From positions 310,001-374,000 of the forward strand of contig BSDZ01000091.1 in NCBI GenBank assembly GCA_030268105.1: a DNA stretch of 64,000 nucleotides, in the 5' to 3' direction. The notes under the pieces are model-generated. The model was not told the DNA's origin. It did not search any database and saw only the letters and a program-made list of their open reading frames with translations. This document shows positions 1 to 10,873 of the stretch, piece after piece. Numbering within the stretch: the first letter of the stretch is position 1; every line of letters begins with the position of its first letter. Both the position numbers and the translations under genes were made by a program. The DNA comes from Volvox africanus (Eukaryota; Chlorophyta; Chlorophyceae; Chlamydomonadales; Volvocaceae).

Positions 1-391
1 TGAGATATAATAATTATATGTTTATTATTTTATGATATAATATAATTAATTATCAGATTAACTGTTTCATGTTCCCATCTGGCATTTGATTTGTGGATTT
101 GGTCTAGGCTGTCGACGACCAATACTAACTGACTTCCTGAAACATCTGAACCTGTCGGTTACTCCATAACCTGTATGGAATGGGCCATTTACCGCCTGAA
201 TGGTAAATGGTGGAACACCTGGTTCCTGGTTCACTGAATCTCCGGTTATAGTGGTAACTTCTGAAGGTCACGCCCGGTTCGAGGCCTTATGGTCTCTCAA
301 GTACGACCTAGTCGGCGGCTCTACTTAATCGGGCTCTGGCACAACAACCGGTATCTTTTGATACCACCCTTCGTGGGTACCATTTACAACA
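1..391 (+). repeat. B1 5' LTR, cut by the window edge
   Basis: The sequence matches the 3' LTR at 42115-42537 and the B2 LTRs, lacking only about the first 30 bp. It ends in ..TACAACA, directly before a PBS. It contains a hairpin with arms CCATTTACC and GGTAAATGG (about 185-210) and, near the 3' end, GGTATC-TTTT-GATACC. Confidence 0.92.
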
Positions 392-394
392 AGC

Positions 395-406
395 TGGTAT
401 CGAGAC
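395..406 (+). other. B1 primer-binding site (initiator tRNA 3' end)
   Basis: TGGTATCGAGAC lies 3 nt after the LTR. It is complementary to a tRNA ending GTCTCGATA-CCA, whose acceptor stem would begin ATCGAGA; a first A paired with U72 is typical of eukaryotic initiator tRNA. The same 12-mer follows the 5' LTR of B2, A1, A2, A3 and C. Confidence 0.8.
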
Positions 407-538
407 TGTTCCTCCCTGGGACGTCTCGTCAAGTTTTCCGCTGAAATCGTTCAAGCCTTCTCAAGTCTTTCTGTGGTAACTGCTCAAGCCACTCTAACCG
501 CGCAACGTGCTAAAGCCACTCAAGCTACCCTTTTATAA

Positions 539-646
539 ATGGACATCGACCACGATCTTCCTCCTCCCGACATCCCTCTGGACATGGAGACATTGCCTGA
601 GGAGCTGAGCGCCGCTATTTTCGCTGCGGCTACCACAGGTCTGTAA
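539..646 (+). CDS. B1 leader mini-ORF (35 aa)
   Basis: A short ORF precedes gag in the B leader. It starts MDIDHDLPPP and ends AAATTGL followed by TAA. The last codons resemble those of the A-family mini-ORF (ending AAASGL), although the rest differs. The stop lies just past a G|GT that could be an intron donor; a candidate acceptor TTAG|GTAAT is near 781. If spliced there, the frame would continue rather than end. No known family is recognised and translation is unproven. Confidence 0.45.
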   Translation: MDIDHDLPPPDIPLDMETLPEELSAAIFAAATTGL

Positions 647-1196
647 TATTCACGAAGTTAGTCTAGTGACACTCAGAACCTGCTCTCTGTGAGTTCGGCT
701 GTGCTTTCTGTTAAAGTCAATCTCTAAGTTAGTCGCGGTCAACGTGACTCGCGACCTAGACAATTTTGCCTTCTCTGTTAGGTAATATCTTCCTGCAACA
801 CTGCTTTCTATCTAGAACTTGTATTGCAGTTTTGCTGAGGAATCCGTGTAGTTGCGGGTTCGATAGTACCTTCGCATCGAATCCGACGAGGAGTCGACTT
901 CGTGAATTCACTTCGGCTTCCACTAATACATATATATCTCTGTTACTTGAAAGGTATTGTGTTTGTTCCAACCGCCGTGAGTGCTTCTGCAGTGTCAACA
1001 CCTCAGACCCATCAGAGCGGCACTTCTGCCCAGTCACTCCGATCCATCGCAAATCAACTTCACGCGCGGACTTCAAAATTTTTGAAGTTCATCGAAGGCA
1101 TCCAAGCGTTGGGTAGGCCCTGGTCCTTGCCTTTGCTTTGCCTTTCACCAGAACAGTCACTCGCAGTTCGATCTGTTAGGCTTTAAGGCATACAAT
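647..1196 (+). other. B1 untranslated leader between mini-ORF and gag
   Basis: About 550 bp separate the mini-ORF from the gag ATG. Open frames run through 766-1116 and 902-1186 and are kept in B2 (16405-16689 and 16245-16619). They may be parts of a spliced N-terminal exon, but neither looks like a known domain. A pyrimidine-rich stretch ending in TTAG near 780 and a second possible acceptor, TATTGCAG, near 832 are the notable signals. Confidence 0.4.
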
Positions 1197-3403
1197 ATGC
1201 AAGCCTCAAACTTAGCGAATGCTGTCTCGGCTCTTGCTGCCAACACCTTTCAGTTTGTTGGCCGGATTGCTGCTAATGCTAGCCAAGCGAATAGGTGGGA
1301 ATGGCTCTCTAGGCTGACACAGCCACCAAATGCTGCTGTGGCAGGTGGTATCGACCTTCCGAACCAGCCTTCACCTATTCCCAGGCAAGGCGGCACAGCA
1401 TCCCCTGAGGCACCTACATCACCTATTTGCCCCATCCCCTTTTTATGTTCATGGCCCTGCTGTAGTGTCAAACCATTTGACACCTGGTGCCGTGGATATT
1501 CCTGGGATGGCTCCCGCTGCCGCTGCGACAACTTGTGCTGCTGTTGTGGGCACCTCTTCCAGGCCACCTGGGCCTCCTCATACTGGACATGAGGACGAGG
1601 TGATAAAAATAGCGATCGCAGTGCCTAAGCTGAATATCCCTACGGATGTAAAGCTTTCTGATTTAGGACGAGTTGCTGCGCCTCTAACACAGGCCTTTGT
1701 CCGTAATGTTAGGAACTACTTTGACACAGCCCGTGGGGGTCAACAGGACTCTACGCGCCGTCTTTTCTTGGCCACTGCCTTTGAAGGCGCGGCAAGATTA
1801 TGGCACGATCAATGGACTAACCCAAGGGATTCCTATACATCTGAGGAACTACTAGAAGCACTGCTTGTCCGTTTTGTGTTGAACCTCTCCTTCGTGTTTG
1901 CTCATAAGTATCTGCGCGTCTGAAGGCTTTCGACACCGATGTGCGAGCACTTGCAAGTACAGCAAGGCAAGCGCAAGCAAACAGAGACAGCGGAAGACTT
2001 CAAGACAAGAAGAGATATAACTTACAGTCTTACAGATCGAAGCGGTGCAATGGACGTAATCGCCGTCAGCGCCGGAAGCAAGCAATCATCACGCGGCGGT
2101 GATAAGCGAAGTTCAGGCTTAGCTCGGGCTAAGTAGAATAGCGTATAGCAATAATAATGTAGAACACATGAGTGTTGTCCGGTCTCGAATGTCTTATCTT
2201 GCTTAGCCGTCCTCGCATCTGTTATACTCGCAGCATCGTGATGTCGTACGGTTCACACTAGGAGGCCAATCCTAAGTGTGACAATCCTACTGCGTATAGG
2301 CGATGTCTACGTATAACAACGTATAAGCCTTTCCAGCATTCGCATGATGCAAGGGTCCGAATAACGATATTTGGTTGCAAGGCATGTATCGCGACGAGTG
2401 CGGCGCTCTCAACGTGTGCTGTAATGAAGTAATATTATATCAAATAATATTACTTATCGTTTTGTAGCACGAGCATAATGCGCACTTCAATGCTTCGGGC
2501 TTTCATGCATGCTAGGCGGATTTGCCATGATGCGATGTCGCGATGGATAATGATGACATGCCAAATGCATATATAAATGTATACGAATACATTTATATCA
2601 TGCAAGTTCATTCATATGCAGTGATCGTTCATGCGTTCATCAAAATAGCACTTCGCCTCGTAGCGTCGCATCGACCTACGCATCGGCGGGAAACGAACTG
2701 TAGCACAACATTTTGCACCCCAGGTCCAGTCACGTGACACTGAGGCATGCCTGAAATTAAATGCTGGCAAATACCGCATGCCCTGGAGAAACTGACTCTG
2801 CCTATCAGAGCCGCTTTGAGGCTCTTGTCACGCCCATTGCAGACCTGTCTGATAGTGAGCACGTGTTTTGGTTTCAGCAGGGCCTGTCATCCGACCTTAG
2901 TGGGGACTGTGCAACTGACCTGTCGGGTAAAACCTTTAAGTCCTATACAGACTTGGTTCAGTTCTCCCTGGGAGCTGAACTTAGGTTACTGGCCCGACGG
3001 GAATCTGACAAACTGGCCCGTCCCAAACTGAACATGCTGTCGGTACAGGACATGGCTTTCGACGACCCTGACGAGGAGACCCCGGCGCCCCCGACCGCGG
3101 GCTGCATCCGTTCATACAGGCATCACTGGGCACGAGGATCAGCCGCGGCAGGTTAAGGGCGCCGGTAAGTCTAAGAGGGGCGGTGGACAGCAGGGGAGGC
3201 ACTTGGCCCCAAAAGGGGGCCACGTGCAGAAGAAGGGGCCTAAGCAGAACCTGGCGGAGTATTTAACTACATTCAAATGTACTAGACGGGAGTTCCATTT
3301 TCGTAATCAGCATGGGATGTGCCTCTGTTGCGGTTCCGACTAACATAGGGTCGACTCCTGCCAAATGCTGGGGCCGGAGAAAAATAAGGGTAAGGACCAC
3401 TAG
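1197..3403 (+). pseudogene. gag: B1 gag, broken
   Basis: It aligns with the intact 459-aa Gag of B2 from the same ATG (MQASNLANAVS). Loss of two bases after SPEAPTSPI (near 1430) shifts the frame. A solo LTR with TSD ttttg interrupts it at 1877-2710. The downstream half (2716-3403) retains the capsid-like part. In the zinc knuckle region TGCCTCTGTTGCGGTTCCGAC is followed by TAA where the intact copy reads CAA/CAT-type codons, adding a nonsense codon. The normal gag terminator TAG is at 3401-3403. Gag would have formed the virus-like particle; this copy cannot. Confidence 0.88.
1877..2710 (-). repeat. Solo LTR, A-related subfamily, inside B1 gag
   Basis: An 834-bp LTR in minus orientation (plus-strand ends TGTTGAACC and GCACAACA) flanked by the 5-bp duplication ttttg at 1872-1876 and 2711-2715. 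No internal region is present, so this is the product of LTR-LTR recombination. It belongs to the same subfamily as the solo LTR at 48383-49215 (shared CTCCTTCGTGTTTGC-type end) and is more distant from the A1-A3 LTRs. Confidence 0.93.
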
Positions 3404-4157
3404 GAACTTGCCCAGGCTGGTACAGAGGGATCACCACCTGGGGTCCTTGCTGTGAGCCGTATGGTAGCAAAGTGCCGTGCAGTACAGGCTCTTTTGCCCT
3501 CTGTTTTAAACCAAGTGGAGCAGGTGATAGGGAGACGTTTTTCTTTTGATGCATGAACTGTCCGTGTCGGCTTTGATGGCTTTTGAGCCTCAAGGTCGCC
3601 CCCTATCCTCCGCTAACTTGGGTGGGCATACTATCTTGTTCACTCCCTCTTCACTCTGCGAGCTACAGAAGCAATTAGCTCACTTTAGGGCATGCAAACG
3701 TCAACACCCTGATACCTCAGCATGCATCTTGCTGCCTGAGTATGTGTCCCGACGCAACCCTTCTTTTCTGTCGGGAATGCAACGGGTCTTAAGGTTTAAT
3801 CCAGGGACGGCTCTTTTCCATAGCCTTGATATGGCAGGTGAGGTCGTTCATCTCCCTGGAAGCCCATACTTTGTTGACGTCTGGTTTGCTGCTCCTAAAC
3901 CGGTTCAGGAGGGCGTGCCTGAGACTGAACCCTGTATTTCAGTTCTCTGCTTGCCTAAAGCTGCTGCCCTGATAGGTGCTGGCGTACCTCTGATCACCGT
4001 GAGTACGGCAGGTCGTACGTTCACTGCCCTAGCCGACTCCGGAGCCAGTGATGACTTCATTTCGGCATCAGTGGTTACGCAGCTTGGCCTGAAACCTAGC
4101 CCATGCTCCTGGTCAGAAGTTACCCTTGCTGATGGGGGTAAGCAGGCTATCTTGGGG
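3404..4157 (+). pseudogene. pol: B1 pol, first piece (N-terminal domain and protease)
   Basis: It reads on in the gag frame after TAG 3401-3403, as in B2. A CGA to TGA change near 3551 and an 11-bp deletion near 3580 (a loss between GGCTTTTG and AGCCTC) break it. The conserved N-terminal Pol domain and the aspartic protease motif ADSGAS (near 4030) follow. The sequence stops at TGGGG 4153-4157, the A1 target site, and resumes at 33601. Confidence 0.88.
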
Positions 4158-4981
4158 TGTTGTACCTCCCGTTCGCATTTGCTCATAAGTATCTGCACGT
4201 CTGGAGACTTTCGACACTGATGCACGAGCACTTGCAAGTACAGCAAGGCAAGCGAGAGCAAACAGAGACAGCGGAAGACTTCAAGACGAAGAGAGATATA
4301 ACTTACAGTCTTACAGATCGGAACGATGCAATGGACGAAATCGCCGTCAGCGCCGGAAGCAAGCAATCATCACGCGGCGGTGATTAGCGAAGTTCAGGCT
4401 TAGCTCGGGCTAAGTAGAATAGCGTATAGCAATAGTAATATAGAACACACGAGTGTTCTCCGGTATCGAATGTCTTGTCTTGCTTAGCCGTCCTCGCATC
4501 TGTTATACTCGCAGTATCGCAATGCCGTACGATTCACATTAGGAGGCCGATCCTAGATGTGACAATCCTACTGCGTATAGGCGATGTCTACGCATAACAA
4601 CGTATAAGCCTTTCCGGCATTCGCATGATGCAAGGGTCCGGATAACGATATCCGGTTGCAGGGCATGTGTCGCGACGAGTGCGGCGCTCTCAACGTGTGC
4701 TGTAATGAAGTAATATTATATCAGATAATATTACTTATCGTTTCGTAGCACGAGCATAATGCGCACTTCAATGCTTCGGGCTTTCATGCATGCTAGGCGG
4801 ATTTGCCATGATGCGATGTCGCGATGGATAATGACAACATGCCAAATGCATATATAAATGTACACGAATACATTTATATCATGCAGATTCATTCATATGC
4901 AATGTGTTCATCACAATAGCACTTCGCCTTGTAGGATCACATCGACCTACGCATCGGCGGGAAACGAACCGTAGCACAACA
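4158..4981 (-). repeat. A1 3' LTR
   Basis: 824 bp, bounded by TGTTGTACC and GCACAACA on the plus strand. It carries the family's set of hairpins, for example AGTAATATTAT paired with ATAATATTACT. The 5' flank is the TSD tgggg and the other side abuts the polypurine tract. Confidence 0.93.
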
Positions 4982-4986
4982 ATTAT

Positions 4987-4996
4987 CCCCCCTCCC
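4987..4996 (-). other. A1 polypurine tract
   Basis: On the minus strand GGGAGGGGGG ends 5 nt before the 3' LTR. The same tract precedes the 3' LTRs of A2 (24007-24015 region), A3 and C. It would prime plus-strand DNA synthesis. Confidence 0.8.
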
Positions 4997-5040
4997 GTAT
5001 GCAGCGTCCTCGCTGCATCATACAGCATCGACTGCAGGGG

Positions 5041-8000
5041 TCATTGGGCTTGCATGGCACGTTTGCGGGCTTCTTCGAGCAGGGGCTTCATGTCCTGTGA
5101 GAAGTTGCGTGCTGGTTCCCATGAGTTGTGCTCGTCGGTATACCCTGTCCACTTAACCAAGTACTCGTGTACTGTCCGCTTACGTCGGTGTCGGCCCACA
5201 TGACGCGCGCGATAATCTAACACCCGCTCCACATCGTAAAACTTCTGTTTACCAGCGATCCAGGTCTCGGGAACTGGTTAGATCGCTGCGGGGGCGTTAG
5301 CAGGCTCAGGGACGGGTTCCGTACCACGATACGGACGAACAAGCGATACGTGAAACGTGGGGTGAATGGTCATATCAGCGGGCAATGCAAGCTCCACAGC
5401 CACATTCCCAACCATGCGCACGACAGGATACGGACCAATCCAGCGAGGTAAGAGTTTTCGGGATCCGTCGGCCAAGGAACGCAAGTTCTTGGTGCTTAGC
5501 AACACGAGTTGCCCTTCCGAAAACGTCACATCCTGCTTGGATTTGTTGTAATATTCCGTCGTTCGTTGCTGCGCCGCATCCAAACATGACTTCGCGTCTG
5601 TGATTCGGGACATAAAAGACTTGGCAAAAAGTTTAGCAGCAGGCACGTTCACTTCCAACTCACGCCACACGGGTAGCGCGGGATGAAATCCGTAGTTGAG
5701 AAAGAACGGACTTTTGCCTGTAGAGCGGTTAACAGCGTTGTTAAGCGCGAATTCTGCCACAGTCAAATACGTATCCCAAACGAGTGGTGTGCGACCAGCA
5801 TAATTGCGCAACGTATCACCCAACGTGCGGTTTGTGCGTTCGGTTTGACCATCAGTCTGCGGGTGATACGCCGTGCTCAGGTGACGCGCATGCCAACTAG
5901 TTTGCAGAGCGCTTCCCAAAACTTAGACGTGAACTGCCCACCGTGGTCCGAGATCACGTTTTTGGGAACCCCCGATAACTGAACCACATTGTCGAAAAAC
6001 AAACGTGCGGTTTGCTCAGCCGTGCAGGATGATGTGCATGGTGCTAGGTGGACCATCTTAGACAAAGCCTTATTGCGCTGGCACAGACTGCATGTCTGGA
6101 CGAAGTTCGCCGCATCGTTAGCCAAACGAGGCCACCAAAAGGAACGTTGCACCAAGTCGATCAATCGCTTGCTACCAGGGTGTCCTGCTAACGGGTCCTC
6201 GTGGAACCGCGCAAGAATGTCGTAGCCTAGCGCGTCGTCGTTCGGAACGATGATTTGCGTAGCTGCACCCTCCGTCCGTAGCCAAAGGCCATTCTGCTTG
6301 CGAAGGTTTTCTACATTAGCCGGGTCCGCAAACCAGGCATCTGCGTTGTAGGCAACCTTCAACCGCTCCGCGAGGTCCGTCGCGATCGGTACCTCCTCGC
6401 TACGCGGCCGCACGACGGGCGCTGCCAAAATTGCAGTGTGTAGCGACGGATGTCGACTGAGAGCATCGGCAGTATTCAAGTTACCAGAAATATACTCCCA
6501 GGTGCAGTCGAACCTAGCTAGGTATTCCATCCACCTAGCCTGACGGCGGTTCAACGTCGGAACGCTTTGCAAAAACGTTAGGGGCTTGTGGTCAGTCTTT
6601 AACGTAAACGGGCGTCCCTCGAGGTAACAGCGCCATTCCTTTAAAGCATGCAGCACGGCCAGAAGCTCCTGTTCCCCGGTGGTGTAGCGAATCTCCGCAC
6701 CAGAAAACTTCTTACTCGTGAAGGCGATCGGTCGCCCTTCCTGTAACAATACAGCGCCGCTTCCAAATATTGAGGCATCAGACACTACCTCAACGCGAAA
6801 TGGCAACGAGTAATCAGGGAATGCAAGGGTGACATCTTCGGCAACGATTCATTTGAGCTCTTCGAATGCCCGCTGGCATTGCGACGTCCACGACTCGAGC
6901 GAAACGAAAACGCCTTTGCGAGTTAAGTTAGTAAGTGGGGCCGCAATGATGGAATATTTTTCAATGAACTTTCGGAAATAATTGGTCAAGCCAAGGAACT
7001 TACGCAGCTCCGTGAGGTTCTGAGGCGCGGGCCAATCGTGAACCACGGCGACCTTCCACGGGTCCATCTTCACACCGGTGGCCGACACAATGTGGCCCAA
7101 ATATTCCACCTGAGGCTGCGCCCAAAAGCATTTGGCGCGTTTAGCAAACAATTGCTCCCGCCTCATAACGTCGAGCACGAGCCGAAGATGCTCCAAGTGC
7201 TCCTCGCACGTCTTAGAATATACCAAGATGTCATCCAGGTAGCAAACAACGAACCTGTCGATAAACGGCCTAAACATTCGGTCCATAACCGCCTGAAACG
7301 TCGCAGGGGCATTAGTCAAACCAAACGATAGGACCATATACTCGGAGTGACCGAAGGGCGTCCGAAAAGCGGTTTTCGGGATATCAGAGGCAGCGATGCG
7401 AATCTGATTATAGCCCTGTTGTAAGTCAATTGAGGAAAAATAAGCCGAGCCCTTCAGCTTATCCAACAGGTCGTCAATGAGTGGCAAAGGGTAGCGATTT
7501 TTCACCGTATTCGCATTTAACCCCCGGTAATCGATGCACATGCGCAAGGTCCCATCCTTCTTACCGACAAACAAAATCGGTGCAGAATACGGGGATGTGC
7601 TGGGGCGTATCATACCCTTCGCGAGCAAATCCGTCACCTGGCACTTCACCTCGTCCAGTTCCAATGGACTCAACCTGTACATTGGCCGGGCCGTAGGCTG
7701 CGCTCCAGGCATAAGAGGGATTGTGTGATCAACAGGACGCATAGGTGGTAGGCCAGGGATATCTTTAAAGACGTCCTCATACTGCGACAGTAGGGCCTCA
7801 ACCTCACGATCCGCAGAAATCTGCGCGGTGGTGACACAACAGCTCACCCGCGGCCTTAAAAGCAGTCCGTGGGCACCCTTCCGTAACAAACGGACGGCCT
7901 CCTTACGCCCGACTAGCTCTGGTTCGATTCGCGCGGCAATTGCGGTCACAGCGAAATTAACCATAGGCACCGCCTCAGTTTCGCCCTCCTTTGGTGTGAC

Positions 8001-8963
8001 ATGTTCGAACGACAGGAAAGGTACCTTAATCGACAGAGTACCCTTGCACATATGCAGGGTTGCGGTCTCCATGTCGATGCGCGCGCGGTACTGCCGTAAT
8101 GTCGACGACCCCATTATGTACGGTGCAGTCTCTGCTAAGCCCTGCAGCACGTACGGCCGGGTCACAACACGCAAAGGGCCAATCGATAGGCTAAGGGTAA
8201 TCCTGCCCACGATGGGATGCTTACCCCCGTCAGCAAGGGTAACCTGTGGACAATCAGATGACTCTGGGGTCAACCCCAGCGCATTCACCTCTGCGACAGA
8301 GATGAAGTCGTCGCTGGCACCGGTGTCAACAAGTGCCTTCAGAGTACGGCCATTCAAACCGATCTGAACCACTGGGACACGGTTATCTACGAGCGACTGC
8401 CCAGCAGACAACGTCAGTGCACTTAGGGCGGGTCCGTAACCTACGGCACCCTCATCAGGAGCTTCGTACCAAACATCAACCGAGTAGGATGTGCTTGGCC
8501 ACGGAGCCAGCGTACCCTCCCGATCCACACCATTAAACAAAACGGTGCCCGGCTCGAACCGGTGGACATGCCGCATACCCCTTAACGATGCTTCTGCCTT
8601 GCGCCGACAGAAAGCGGGGAGTAAAACACATGCGGCGGTGCCTGGATATTGATGCCTACACCTCCTGTATATGGCCAACTGCTCCGACATCTCACGCAGA
8701 GACGAAGGGATGAACAAAACCACGTGGTTAGACAGATCGATAGACGACAGGGGACGGCGAGGTGTAAACAAATTACACAACGGGTCGAAGCAGAGAAGTC
8801 CCGTGCGTCCGTCAAGCGTGATGCGTCGTGCAATGACTCGCTCGATGTGTCCAAGTACACAAGGCAACAATGCCTTAACGGCTGGCCGTAAGGATGACCA
8901 CCGACCACGCATTAGTTCAGAAATCCCAGGTGGTGCCCCCTCCGCAGGAACCCGGGCAAGCCC
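5041..8963 (-). pseudogene. pol: A1 pol, broken
   Basis: Pol reads from the codon after the gag TAG. It shows the N-terminal domain, protease (VDTGAS), reverse transcriptase (YLDD), RNase H, zinc-binding and core integrase, and chromodomain. Defects relative to A3: CGA to TGA at about 6850 (after AFEELK); an in-frame loss of 44 residues in integrase joining NKALS to KMVHLAP near 6052, which removes the first catalytic Asp; a 1-bp deletion near 5883 after VGMRV; and GAA to TAA near 5278 before the chromodomain. The chromodomain itself ([18 protein letters not shown]) is intact at 5041-5232. Confidence 0.92.
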
Positions 8964-10199
8964 CTATTTCGGCTGAGGTACAAACGGCGGCATTAGCGGG
9001 CAATCCTTCGTGGAACGGCTCTCCGCACACCGTAGACAAACGTTGGCCAATTTCCGACGCTCGAATTCGGAACGATTGCAATTCCATTTTGGCATATACG
9101 TGTCGTCCGTGCGAGTCCGCTTCGCATTGGGGTCGGAACGCTGTGCGGCTGCCGTCGACGGCGCACCACCACGCTTCCTGTTTTTAGCCGGGTCCGAGCT
9201 CGGACCTGCTCCTCCTGACCCACGGACACCCGAGCTAGCGCCCCCGCGCGCCTGGCGTTGCCGGTTGCTGCGTCGTGTCGCGGCAGTAGGCGTGGGGCGG
9301 GTCGCGCCGAAGTCCTGGTCAAGAGCTACGGCTTCCCCAAGCGGATCCTGCACTTGCACGGCATTTGCACGAGGGGCAGACTTGACTTCTTCCTCACCAG
9401 CAAGGAGTCGTATCTCCGTGCCCTTAGCAAAAGCGACCAAAGCATCATACGACTTGATCTGTGCTCCAACCAAGTCAGTAGCGCACCATTTAGCCAAAAG
9501 TTTCGTCAGGCCTCGCCTAAACCAAAAGACACGCTCGGATTCAGTGAGGTCAGCAATGGGAGTCACAAGTGCTTCGAAGCGTGACTGGTACGCAGGTACA
9601 TTTTCATCCCGACGCATGTGGTAGCTACCGGCTGCCAAAACCTTACGAGCTTCCACATCGCGTGCTTGAACCTCAGTAGCGAATCGTGCGAGCAAAGCGG
9701 CGACCAACTCGTCAAAAGTATAGTTGCCCCGGGCGTTGGTCCAATTGTGATACCAGTCCTTCGCTGAGCCCTCGAGGGTGTTACCAACGAAGAGACACCT
9801 GATACCGTCATTATCGCCACCATGAACAGCCTGGAGATACTTTTTAGCGTCACGCACGTACGCACGAGTTGCATCGGCTATGCTATGCCCTGGTGTCTTG
9901 TCGGTCAGCGAAATATTGAGCCTAGGAACGGGAATCGACAATCTCATCACCTCAGGGATGTCATCATGCCCTCGAGCTTGAGGTAATGGCAGAACCCTTG
10001 GTCCAGCAGTGTTGTCCATATTCATGTTCACTGCTGAATGCGGCACAATTAAGTGAGCAGGGGTCTGAAGGAAAAGGGGCTCTTGAGTGGCTCGCGCGCC
10101 AACAGTCTCAAGACCTCTACCCGGTGCTCTAGCAGCCACAACAAAATCGGGTTGGCTAGCTAGGCTAGTGTGCGGCATATCGTCATGTTCCGCGGACAT
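8964..10199 (-). CDS. gag: A1 Gag (411 aa), still open
   Basis: The Gag ORF starts MSAEHDD and ends VPQPK with TAG at 8964-8966. The middle part is a Ty3-type capsid region (SAKDWY.NW, then the conserved YQSRFEALVTP and FWFRRGL segments), followed by a low-complexity basic Ala/Gly/Arg region and a zinc knuckle. The knuckle reads CLRCAESRSTKDC: the His of C-X2-C-X3-H-X4-C found in A2, A3, A4 and A5 is Arg here, so zinc and RNA binding are probably weakened. The start codon abuts the A2 insertion: CATGG 10197-10201 is the target duplication. The leader and 5' LTR of this gene are now 22 kb away at 32314-33600. Confidence 0.9.
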   Translation of the reverse strand: MSAEHDDMPHTSLASQPDFVVAARAPGRGLETVGARATQEPLFLQTPAHLIVPHSAVNMNMDNTAGPRVLPLPQARGHDDIPEVMRLSIPVPRLNISLTDKTPGHSIADATRAYVRDAKKYLQAVHGGDNDGIRCLFVGNTLEGSAKDWYHNWTNARGNYTFDELVAALLARFATEVQARDVEARKVLAAGSYHMRRDENVPAYQSRFEALVTPIADLTESERVFWFRRGLTKLLAKWCATDLVGAQIKSYDALVAFAKGTEIRLLAGEEEVKSAPRANAVQVQDPLGEAVALDQDFGATRPTPTAATRRSNRQRQARGGASSGVRGSGGAGPSSDPAKNRKRGGAPSTAAAQRSDPNAKRTRTDDTYMPKWNCNRSEFERRKLANVCLRCAESRSTKDCPLMPPFVPQPK

Positions 10200-10201
10200 G
10201 G

Positions 10202-10382
10202 TGTTGTGCTACGGTTCATTTCCCGCCGACGCGTAGGTCGATGCGATCTTACGAGGCGAAGTGCTTTTGTGATGAACGCATTACATATGAATGAATCTGC
10301 ATGATATAAATGTATTCGCATACATTTATATATGCATCTGGCATGTTGTCATTATCCATCGCGACATCGCACCATGGCAAAT
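10202..10382 (+). repeat. A2 5' LTR, left part
   Basis: It begins TGTTGTGCTACGG and is cut by B2 at CAAAT 10378-10382. It resumes at 17557. The pieces together are about 814 bp. Confidence 0.93.
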
Positions 10383-10804
10383 TGTTGTATATGGTACCCA
10401 CGAAGGGTGGTATCAAAAGATACCGGTTGTTGTGCCAGAGCCCGATTAAGTAGAGCCGCCGACTAGGTCGTACTTGAGAGACCATAAGGCCTCGAACCGG
10501 GCGTGACCTTCAGAAGTCACCACTACAACCGGAGATTCAGTGAACCAGGAACCTGATGTTCCACCATTTACCATTCAGGCGGTAAATGGCCCATTCCATA
10601 CAGGTTATGGAGTAACCGACAGGTTCGGATGTTTCAGGAAGTCGGTTAGTATTGGTCGTCGACAGCCGAGACCAAATCCACAAATCGAATGCCAGATGGA
10701 AACATGAAACAGTTAATATGATATTAAATATATTATATTATAAAATAATAAACAGATAATTATTATATCTTAATGAATTACCGAAATGCATTAAGGATAC
10801 AACA
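10383..10804 (-). repeat. B2 3' LTR
   Basis: 422 bp, TGTTGTATATGG to GGATACAACA on the plus strand. By eye it is identical to the 5' LTR at 17130-17551. Confidence 0.95.
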
Positions 10805-10805
10805 A

Positions 10806-10816
10806 TTGTTCCCCCT
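10806..10816 (-). other. B2 polypurine tract
   Basis: On the minus strand AGAGGGGGAACAA precedes the 3' LTR by a few bases. The B1 counterpart is AGAGGGGGAACAAT before 42115. Confidence 0.7.
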
Positions 10817-10873
10817 CTAGATGCAGCGTCCCGATGCATAAGAAGAGAGCAGACAGGTTGAAGTAGGACAGCG

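Noticed and set aside
260..290. GGTTCGAGGCC in the B LTR fits a pol III B box
   Set aside because: No convincing A box at a proper distance and no tRNA fold could be drawn, so it is probably coincidence.
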